Part shown: positions 42,354-49,501 of the stretch, piece after piece
How positions within the stretch are numbered: the stretch's first letter is position 1
Layout: every line of letters begins with the position of its first letter
NCBI RefSeq assembly: GCF_028993635.1
Contig: NZ_CP118631.1
Span: 5,828,001-5,892,000 of the forward strand
Source of the DNA: Mucilaginibacter sp. SJ
Lineage (GTDB): Bacteria > Bacteroidota > Bacteroidia > Sphingobacteriales > Sphingobacteriaceae
DNA length: 64,000 nucleotides
Direction of reading: 5' to 3'
Notes under the pieces: generated by a model
What the model was told of the DNA's origin: nothing
Seen by the model: only the letters and a program-made list of their open reading frames with translations
Databases searched by the model: none
Program-made: the position numbers and the translations under genes

Positions 42354-43582
42354 TCAGTATCTTAGCTCGTTACCCACGGATATTCGTATTTTGACCCGCA
42401 AGTCGTTCTTCAAACGAGGCCAGTTCTTTCTGAGATAAAGCGATGTATCATACCGTTTCCAGTGTTCCAATACATCCGGTCGCATTTTGCCGGTAGTATA
42501 GTCATATAGATGCCTTACTTGTCCATTTTTGTCGCGTCGTCCGTAAACTGCATTAAAGGAAATTCCCTGTTCACCGCGATAGATCACTTTTTCATAATCG
42601 TATTTATAATTTTTAATAGGCTCTTCCGTATACTTATTCTCTTTTACGCACGACCGGAAATCGACAGGGTCGGGCGCGCTAGCATTGATCCCTGCAAATA
42701 ATTGGGGGTAATGTATCTGCAGCCACAGACACGCCCGTCCGCCGCTGCTATGGCCTTTAGCCAGGAAAGCACCGTTACAACGATACTCTTTTTCGAGCAA
42801 TGGAATAAATTCGCGTATTAAAGCATCAGCCCAGGGCCCCGTGTTCTCGCTGTTGGCATAAACATTATGTCCCAAACGATAATTGCCATATAGAAACACC
42901 TTGATACAGGCGGTGGTATCGATTGGGAAAGCGGCAAGGGTGTCACCATTTTCTTTGGAATAATGGTGGTAATCACTACCGTAGCCGTTAATTATAAACA
43001 CAACCGGGAATTTCCTTCCTGTTTCGCTGAAATATTGCTTAGGTAAAATAACAGCTCCATCTACAGTCATTGGTCGATGGCTAAACTACTTAGCAATTTA
43101 GGCGGGGCTTTAAGCTCCTTTACATAGGTGCTGTTTACAAAAACAAGTTGTGGTACCACCTGATCACACACCAAATTGATTATTTGTGTTGTATCAGTAT
43201 TAAAACTAATCTGCACGCTTTTGCTGTACAGGTTGCCCGGGCTTGTTCCAATATTTCGGCCGCCCAGGTCCCTGTCCCAAACCGCCTGTACATAATAGAT
43301 GCCGCGCTCCAGCTTACTTAAAGGTGCAGGGTGAGCAATGGCCTTATCGTCAAAAACAACAGCTTCACCGGGTTTAACAGATTTTACAATTTGTCGGTAA
43401 CAAGGTTCATATAGCTCATTTTTAGGCTCGGCTGCCTTTTTCGAAATATACAGTATGACATTGCCAGTGAACTGACTGTTGAATGCCGATGGGGAATAAC
43501 TTACTTTGAACTGCTGCGCATCGGCAGTATCAATCAGTTGACAAGACAAGAACAGTATGGTGATGATATACTTCATATTCAA
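42354..43582 (-). pseudogene. Esterase-D-like hydrolase, frameshifted and 3'-truncated
   Basis: The N-terminal piece (43067-43582, 171 codons) has a signal peptide and an Ig-like domain, ending APPKLLSS. The second piece (42354-43070) begins with MTVDGAVILPKQYFSETGR. It carries the alpha/beta-hydrolase nucleophile elbow GHSSGG (Ser near residue 109). A missing A near 43085 explains the split: restored, the chain reads LLSKFSHRPMTVDGAVILP. At the 3' end the frame runs KIRISVGNE, then LRY and stop, so the last 60-80 residues with the catalytic His are gone. It would have been a secreted esterase next to the fucosidase, possibly a deacylase. Confidence 0.75.
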
Positions 43583-43652
43583 TTTTTTTTTTCAAATGTA
43601 ATTCTCAGGAAAGTAGGAAAATAGAACGTAATTTGCCTTACTTATTCTCTGT

Positions 43653-43818
43653 TTAGAGTTTTCGGTACTGCTTTGGCAATAGCGCGGTACAGTGCTTAAA
43701 ATTTCGGATAAAATGGCTCTGATCCGAAAAATTGCTGGAATATGCGATTTCAGTCAGGGAAATATTTTCATGCTTCATCAATGACAACGAACGTTCTACC
43801 CTTAGCGTACGTACGCAC
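43653..43818 (-). pseudogene. C-terminal scrap of an AraC-family regulator
   Basis: The minus strand reads RTLRVERSLSLMKHENISLT, EIAYSSNFSDQSHFIRNFKH and CTALLPKQYRKL before a TAA at 43653-43655. This is the second helix-turn-helix of an AraC/XylS regulator (A-x-x-x-x-F-S-D-Q-S-H-F-x-R-x-F-K, then P-x-x-Y-R). Everything upstream is missing; unrelated sequence begins at about 43818. Confidence 0.65.
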
Positions 43819-44028
43819 ATAGGTACCAAGCGTACACCCTGGTCGCTAATTTATGTAATCTTCGGCAATAGATATTGGGTACCTGAAAATAGGTATAGAA
43901 AAACAATCGATGGAATGCCAATACCGGACGACGTTGTCAATGCAATTAATAAAATCCAATTAGATCAGACCAGTAGATATTCCTTTGAAAACGCGGATGA
44001 ATTTATCGGAAAGACTAAAATCAAATAA
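43732..44028 (+). CDS. Chimeric hypothetical ORF
   Basis: A 98-codon plus-strand frame. Its first 28 codons are merely antisense to the AraC scrap. From about 43820 on it reads PWSLIYVIFGNRYWVPENRY, then IPDDVVNAINKIQLDQTSRY, which looks like the genuine 3' end of another gene. I do not recognise it. It is probably a remnant placed here by the rearrangement that cut the AraC gene. Confidence 0.3.
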   Translation: MLEYAISVREIFSCFINDNERSTLSVRTHIGTKRTPWSLIYVIFGNRYWVPENRYRKTIDGMPIPDDVVNAINKIQLDQTSRYSFENADEFIGKTKIK

Positions 44029-44078
44029 AGCGCTTAATTGGTCTTACGATAACATGTCTGGATAATCTAAATGTTTAT

Positions 44079-44109
44079 TGCAACTTTATATAGAGATACC
44101 GGTCTAATC
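44079..44109 (+). promoter_or_regulatory. Predicted autoregulatory ECF promoter (second module)
   Basis: TGCAAC (44079-44084) and GGTCTAATC (44101-44109), with 17 bases between TGCAAC and GTCTAA. The same pair with the same spacing recurs at 45172-45202. The -10 box ends seven bases before the GTG start. Confidence 0.7.
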
Positions 44110-44116
44110 AATCAAA

Positions 44117-44728
44117 GTGGATCATCATTCGGCATATCATACGGCAGACAAAGAACTGGTTGAGAAGGTATTGACCGGTGACAACTATGCTTTTGGAAAA
44201 ATCATCAAAAATACGGAAGGATTGGTGGCTATGATCGTTTTTAAAATGGTGGCTAATAGCGCTGACCGAAAGGACCTGGTTCAGGATATTTATTTAAAGG
44301 CATTTAACAAACTATCGGGCTTCGGGTTTAAATCCAAACTATCCACATGGATCGGGCAAATTGCTTATCATACCTGCCTGCACTACCTGGAAAAAAAGAA
44401 GTTATTACTACTGGATCAGATGGATGATGGAGATGGATCTGACAAGCAGTCACTGGAACAGATCAGCAAACGCTCCATTAACCTATTCAGTAATGAGCCT
44501 GAAACGCTATTGATCAAAAAAGAGCTTAAGGAGATCCTGGTGTTCGAAATTGAGCGGCTTTCGCCGGTTTACAAAACCTTGATCTCTTTATATCAGGAAG
44601 AATTGAGCAATGATGAGATGGTGCAGATTACTGGCATGCCGGAAGGCACTATTAAAAGTTATTTATTTAGGGCCCGGAAAATGTTAAAAGAAAATATTTT
44701 GGCTAAATATAAAAAGGAGGAACTATGA
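44117..44728 (+). CDS. ECF RNA polymerase sigma factor
   Basis: A 203-aa sigma factor with a GTG start at 44117. Region 2: NSADRKDLVQDIYLKAFNKL, FGFKSKLSTWIGQIAYHTCL. Region 4: LSPVYKTLISLYQEELSNDE, MVQITGMPEGTIKSYLFRAR. It has an insert of about 30 residues between the regions. Overlap of four bases with the anti-sigma gene (44725-44728). Its own promoter and that of the DUF6249 gene carry the same -35/-10 pair, so it very likely drives both. Confidence 0.9.
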   Translation: MDHHSAYHTADKELVEKVLTGDNYAFGKIIKNTEGLVAMIVFKMVANSADRKDLVQDIYLKAFNKLSGFGFKSKLSTWIGQIAYHTCLHYLEKKKLLLLDQMDDGDGSDKQSLEQISKRSINLFSNEPETLLIKKELKEILVFEIERLSPVYKTLISLYQEELSNDEMVQITGMPEGTIKSYLFRARKMLKENILAKYKKEEL

Positions 44729-45165
44729 ATAATAGTCATTTAAGCGAAGAAGAAATTCAGGGGTTTGTTTTGGGACAAGGCCGTTCAGAAGATATTAAGC
44801 ACCTTAGTTCATGCCCTTTATGCAGCAGTAAAGCAGCAAATTACCGGTCAATTCTTTCTACAATCAATGATCTGCCAAAACCTGCTTTTGATTTCGATGT
44901 AGCCAGCCTCGTCATCGCGCAACTACCCGTGCAAAAGTCAAAAGTTACCGCTGGAGATACATGGGTCTATCTGCTTGTTTTTGCAGCCATTGGCTCTCTT
45001 ATTATTCCAATTTACTTATACAGGGACGAATTACTAAAGATGTTCAATGGAGTTTTACCTGTCGCGCTATACCTGATCGTTCTTGCTGCCATCCTTATTC
45101 TGGTATTTCAAGGCCTTGAAATTTTCAGGAAATACCGGAAACAAATGAACTCCCTGAATTACTAA
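44725..45165 (+). CDS. Zinc-finger-type membrane anti-sigma factor
   Basis: A 146-aa protein. The N-terminal cytosolic domain has EEEIQGFVLGQGRSEDIKHL, then SSCPLC, i.e. an H-x3-C-x2-C pattern like the anti-sigma zinc finger. Two transmembrane helices follow (WVYLLVFAAIGSLIIPIYLY; VALYLIVLAAILILVFQGLE) and a basic tail. It is coupled to the ECF sigma gene by a four-base overlap. The anti-sigma role is inferred from motif and position. Confidence 0.8.
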   Translation: MNNSHLSEEEIQGFVLGQGRSEDIKHLSSCPLCSSKAANYRSILSTINDLPKPAFDFDVASLVIAQLPVQKSKVTAGDTWVYLLVFAAIGSLIIPIYLYRDELLKMFNGVLPVALYLIVLAAILILVFQGLEIFRKYRKQMNSLNY

Positions 45166-45171
45166 TGAAAA

Positions 45172-45202
45172 TGCAACTTTAAATTGAGCGACCGGTCTAA
45201 TC
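45172..45202 (+). promoter_or_regulatory. Predicted ECF promoter of the DUF6249 gene
   Basis: TGCAACTTTA (45172-45181) and CCGGTCTAATC, with the -10 box ending at 45202. It matches the element at 44079-44109 in both boxes and in the 17-base spacing. The gene's ATG is 27 bases downstream. Confidence 0.7.
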
Positions 45203-45228
45203 CTGTATCGGCAACATTAAAATATAAC

Positions 45229-45660
45229 ATGAAAAAACTCATCATCACTATAGCCGCCACCGTGGCATCTCTGGCTGCAAAAGCAGATCCGGATCAGTAC
45301 AGCGATAGCTCATTAAAGTTTGAAGCACTACATCTTTCCAGCACCATTTTAACTATCGTGATATTTTCAGTGGTCATTCTGGCCTTTATCAAATGGCTAC
45401 TGGATTACCGACTGAAAAATAAACTGATTGAAAAGGGGGCGCCAGACCATGTGGTATCCCAATTATTACAGCCCGTTACCAGGGACAATAAAAATGCAAC
45501 GATCAAATGGTTCGCTCTTTTAATGGGCTTAGGCACGGGCTTGTCTTTCGTGGATTATTTTCAGCCATTGGGCATACACTCCCTGGCTATCATGTCCTTC
45601 AGCCTTGCGGCAAGCTTTCTGGGGTATTACTTCTTTATTAATCGCCAGGAGAAACCATAA
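45229..45660 (+). CDS. DUF6249-type inner-membrane protein
   Basis: A 143-aa protein. Start chosen at ATG 45229 because the signal-peptide-like start (KKLIITIAATVASLAAKAD) begins there. Three hydrophobic segments follow (LTIVIFSVVILAFIKWLL; WFALLMGLGTGLSFVDYF; LAIMSFSLAASFLGYYFFI). Paralogue of the protein at 12510-12851, with an added leader. It lies in the regulon of the ECF sigma at 44117 and upstream of an M1 peptidase. The function is unknown. Confidence 0.78.
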   Translation: MKKLIITIAATVASLAAKADPDQYSDSSLKFEALHLSSTILTIVIFSVVILAFIKWLLDYRLKNKLIEKGAPDHVVSQLLQPVTRDNKNATIKWFALLMGLGTGLSFVDYFQPLGIHSLAIMSFSLAASFLGYYFFINRQEKP

Positions 45661-45773
45661 ATAACGCCATAAATATTTAGTGCAATCTTCCTTGAAATAA
45701 ACTGCCCCGAAAGCGGGCATTGGAAAGTATTGCCCTTTTTTAACCTAAGTATCATCATGAAATCAACATTTAT

Positions 45774-48254
45774 ATGAAAAGAATTTATTTAGCTGTTGCT
45801 ATTGGCTTTATAGCCCTGTTGAACGGGTTATTTTCACAGACTTTGGCCCAAGACCTCAAATCGGCCTTCCCGGTAAAAGGCTACCGCGAAACGGCCTCTA
45901 AGATCAATGATCTGGTGCACACCCGGCTGGATGTCCGTTTTGATTATAAAAAACGTTATTTATATGGTGAGGAATGGGTTACGTTAAAGCCTCATTTTTA
46001 CCCCACTGATACGCTGCGGCTGGACGCTAAAGGAATGGATATTCGCACTATCGCGATCTCGAAAAATGGCAAAAACATACCCCTGCATTTCTCTTATGAC
46101 AGTTTGAGTTTAAATATCAGACTGGACAAGATTTATCAACCTGCCGAAAACTATACTTTGTACATTGACTATACATCAAAGCCTGAAGAATTAAAAGGAC
46201 GGCGTAACAATGAGCATGGCTTATATTTTATTAATCCGGACGGCGCCGAAAAGGATAAGCCAACACAGATCTGGACACTTGGTGAACCGGAAAATAATTC
46301 GTGCTGGTTCCCTACGATCGATAAGCCAAATCAAAAAACCACCCAGGAGATCAGTATGACCGTTCCCCGCAAATATGTCAGCTTGTCTAACGGCCGCCTT
46401 GAATCACAAAAAAATAATCCTGACGGCACACGCACGGATACTTGGAAAATGGAGCTCCCGCATTCGCCATACCTGTTCATGATGGCGGTGGGTGACTTTA
46501 AGATCATTAAGGACAGCTGGCACGGAAAACAAGTCAGTTATTATCTGGAACCGAAATACGCTCCTTACGCAAAAGATAATTTCGGTGTTGTACCAGAAGC
46601 CATTGATTTTTTTTCCAAAACTTTAGGGGTTGACTTCCCCTGGAACAAATATGCGGAGGTATCTGTTCGTGATTATGTAGGCGGGGCGATGGAAAATACA
46701 ACCGCGGCTATATTTGGTAACGTTTCCACCAGAAGAGAACTCGCAGACAGTTATTACAACCCTGGCATCGAACATGAGCTGTTCCATCAGTGGTTTGGTG
46801 ATTATGTGACCTGTGAAAGCTGGAGCAATATCACCCTCAACGAATCCTTTGCAGATTTTGGAGAGTTGATCTGGCTGGAGCACAAATACGGCAAGGACGC
46901 GGCGGACGGACATCTCCAGTACGGCTTGCAGAATTACCTGGACAGCCATGATGCCCGGGCCAAAAACCTGGTCACTTTTTATTATACCAATCCCAAAGAC
47001 CCATTTGGCATTACCTATTCCAAAGGTGGGCGCGTTTTAAATATGCTTCGAAACTACCTGGGTGATGTAGCATTTTATAAGGGCTTGCATCTTTACCTGA
47101 CCACCTACGCCTTTAAAAATGCCGAAGTGCCGCAATTGAGAATGGCGCTGGAAGAAGCCAGCGGCCTTGACCTGAACTGGTTCTTTAATCAGTGGTATTA
47201 TGGCGCAGGCCACCCGGTACTGGACATCCGATACCTATGGGATGAGGCAGCAAAAACGCAAAAGATTTTCGTCCATCAAACACAGGATGGAACCGCTTTT
47301 ACCTTACCAGTTGCTGTGGATGTGTATACAGGCGGTGTAAAAGAACGTCACCGGGTCTGGCTCCGGAATCATTCAGATACCCTAACTTTTAAAATGCCGT
47401 CAAAGCCAGATCTGGTTAACGTTGATGCTGATAAAATATTAGTTGCGGAGAAGACGGATCATAAGACCCCTACAGAATTGGTTTACCAATATTTTCATGC
47501 GCCGCTTTACCTTGACCGTTATGAAGCCATGGACTTTGCAGAAAAGAATACAGATGACCTGCAGGCGCAGCGGGTGCTGATCGCTGCTTTAAAAGACCCA
47601 TTCTCCGGCCTGCGCAGGAAAGCGATCCAAGCACTTAACCAAAACAAGGAAGATATCCAAAATATTAACACCGACCTGCGGAATGCCGCCCTGCCATTAC
47701 TGGCCAATATTGCACGTACGGACCCGAACACTTTAGTGCAGGCAGATGCGATCAATACCCTGTCGGTTTTAAAAGACCCGGCTTACCTTGAACTATTCAA
47801 ACAAGGGCTTAACAGTCCATCATATTCGGTATCTGGTTCTGCACTGAACGCTATCAGTCACATAGACCCGACATTGGGCTTCAGTTTAGCCAAGCGCTTT
47901 GAAAATGACAATGAGAGAGAACTGACGCAAGCCATCATCAGCGTTTATGCTGAGAGGGGGGATGATACCCAGTGGCCCTTTGTTTACCAACGTTATAAGG
48001 CAGCCGGGTTCCAGGATCAGGTGCACCTGACCAAAGCATTTTCGGGGATGGTAGGACGATTAACCAGGCAGGAAGCTGTTTTGCAAGGCATTGGTGAATT
48101 AAAACAATTGGCTATCCGGTACAAAGGTGACGGCGCAGCACCTTTTATGATCAGGTTTTTGAACATTATTAAAGACCAACGTACCGGCCTCAATGATCCT
48201 GCCGGTGCAAAAGTAGCAAGGGCGGCTATTCAACAAATAAATGATGCAAATTAG
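45774..48254 (+). CDS. M1-family aminopeptidase with C-terminal HEAT-like repeats
   Basis: An 826-aa exported zinc peptidase. Signal peptide AVAIGFIALLNGLFSQTLAQ. Substrate N-terminus loop GGAMEN at residues 303-308; zinc site HELFH at 334-338 with third ligand Glu357 (NESFADF), spaced exactly as in M1 enzymes. Residues 560-826 form helical repeats (DPFSGLRRKAIQALNQNKED, NTLSVLKDPAYLELF), as in ERAP-like M1 peptidases. It probably degrades peptides in the periplasm. It follows the DUF6249 gene by 113 bases containing a GC-rich hairpin near 45703-45719. All catalytic residues are present. Confidence 0.92.
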   Translation: MKRIYLAVAIGFIALLNGLFSQTLAQDLKSAFPVKGYRETASKINDLVHTRLDVRFDYKKRYLYGEEWVTLKPHFYPTDTLRLDAKGMDIRTIAISKNGKNIPLHFSYDSLSLNIRLDKIYQPAENYTLYIDYTSKPEELKGRRNNEHGLYFINPDGAEKDKPTQIWTLGEPENNSCWFPTIDKPNQKTTQEISMTVPRKYVSLSNGRLESQKNNPDGTRTDTWKMELPHSPYLFMMAVGDFKIIKDSWHGKQVSYYLEPKYAPYAKDNFGVVPEAIDFFSKTLGVDFPWNKYAEVSVRDYVGGAMENTTAAIFGNVSTRRELADSYYNPGIEHELFHQWFGDYVTCESWSNITLNESFADFGELIWLEHKYGKDAADGHLQYGLQNYLDSHDARAKNLVTFYYTNPKDPFGITYSKGGRVLNMLRNYLGDVAFYKGLHLYLTTYAFKNAEVPQLRMALEEASGLDLNWFFNQWYYGAGHPVLDIRYLWDEAAKTQKIFVHQTQDGTAFTLPVAVDVYTGGVKERHRVWLRNHSDTLTFKMPSKPDLVNVDADKILVAEKTDHKTPTELVYQYFHAPLYLDRYEAMDFAEKNTDDLQAQRVLIAALKDPFSGLRRKAIQALNQNKEDIQNINTDLRNAALPLLANIARTDPNTLVQADAINTLSVLKDPAYLELFKQGLNSPSYSVSGSALNAISHIDPTLGFSLAKRFENDNERELTQAIISVYAERGDDTQWPFVYQRYKAAGFQDQVHLTKAFSGMVGRLTRQEAVLQGIGELKQLAIRYKGDGAAPFMIRFLNIIKDQRTGLNDPAGAKVARAAIQQINDAN

Positions 48255-48302
48255 AAATACCACCATTATAAAATGTACTGTGGCATCTTCTTCAGATCTT
48301 CT

Positions 48303-48762
48303 TTATACGGTTTTTGATAATACAGCTGGGCTTAGAAGAGGAAATTGATGATCAATGGTTATATTTCCTTTAATTACAATAAAATGAAAATCTTTTTTAC
48401 CAAGCAGTCGCTGTTGCCCCACACCTTCAACAGCATATAGAAAACAGCTGTTAACGTCTGAGCAGAAGTAGTCTACAGTTGCTTCTCCATTTTTGTTAGT
48501 AGTGATTTTGGGGGCCATAGTAATGTGTTTCCATAATTCAAAAAGTGAATTGGGCTCTTTATCATAATCGGGCTGATAAATTCCCGCTGCTCATAATATC
48601 TATAATTCTTGAAAGATTAAACTTTTTTTGTAACTCCTCCTCAGTAAATTTTAGATAATAATAAACAACCTGTTTTGAATTAGCAGTATCGAATCTAAAA
48701 GGGTAGGAATGGGGAAGATTCGGCACATTCCAGGTGATAAAGTTTTTCCCTCTATTGCGCAT
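48303..48762 (-). pseudogene. Decayed copy of the 3' end of the MG2-domain gene
   Basis: Fragments match the last 130 residues of the 49502-51868 protein in order. ITWNVPNLPHSYPFRFDTAN against ITWNGPNPPSSFPFSFDATN; KFTEEELQKKFNLSRI; NKNGEATVDYFCSDVNSCFL against NENGEAIVEFFCSDINSSFL; then LLGKKDFHFIVIK. At least two frame changes lie between 48540 and 48600. The copy has no 5' part. Confidence 0.8.
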
Positions 48763-48972
48763 GGCTAAAACCGATTTGGCAGCACAGCGGCAATAGAAAA
48801 AAGAGGTAATGGATTTTAATCATTTTGACTAAGACATAGGTTACACATGGCATTTGCTCATCGGGAGTTTGATGTTAATATTAACTTTTTCCTGGATCCT
48901 CTTTGTTGGATTTAGACTGGGTGGCATGCTGAAATAACTTGGGCAAAGCTTCTAAATCTCCATTCTGCTTAA

Positions 48973-49408
48973 TCAATAGTCATTATTTTGCGGAACCTGA
49001 CGGTAATGGGCACCACCGGCCCGTACGGCCTTATGAGTTTGGTAAGTCAGCTTAAGGGTGTCGTTTTTGATGCTGTAAGTCGCCTCCGGGAACAGCTCGT
49101 CACTGACAGCGGTAGTTTGTACTGATTTCCCCGGTTCCTGCACCGACATCTCCGTTGCAGTGACACGCAAAGCTCCCGCCTTTACCTATAAGTTCCAGAA
49201 TACTTCATCGTGGTCCCTGTCACAACTGCAGAAGATGAAAAAGCATGATCTTTGCTAAATTTCAGGGAAAGAGATTGCCCACTTGAATCAAGCTCATGTC
49301 AGTCTCCGGCAAGTAGGTTTTCCGGTCTAACCGAATTATCTTTTTTACAATTGGTAAAACACATGATCATTAAAAGCAGGCAGTCAGGGTAATGGTTAAT
49401 TTCTTCAT
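48973..49408 (-). pseudogene. Lipocalin-like lipoprotein, decayed
   Basis: From ATG 49406-49408: KKLTITLTAC, then a frame change to MIMCFTNCKKDNSVRPENLL (lipobox Cys), AGD followed by TGA where Trp is expected, ELDSSGQSLSLKFSKDHAFS, GTYR followed by TAG, then KAGALRVTATEMSVQEPGKS and a stop at 48973. The overall plan is that of small Bacteroidota lipocalin-like lipoproteins. There are two nonsense codons and one frameshift. Confidence 0.65.
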
Positions 49409-49501
49409 AAGTTTTAAGGTTAATAACCATTACGAAGGGAATCCAAAAAGCGCTACATCAACCGGAATGGTTTACTTTGAACCTATGATCATGGCGATAG
49501 T

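Noticed and set aside
45703..45719. GC hairpin TGCCC-CGAAAG-CGGGCA before the M1 peptidase as a terminator
   Set aside because: No T-run follows directly; the next Ts are about 20 bases away. It may be an mRNA structure but not a clear terminator.
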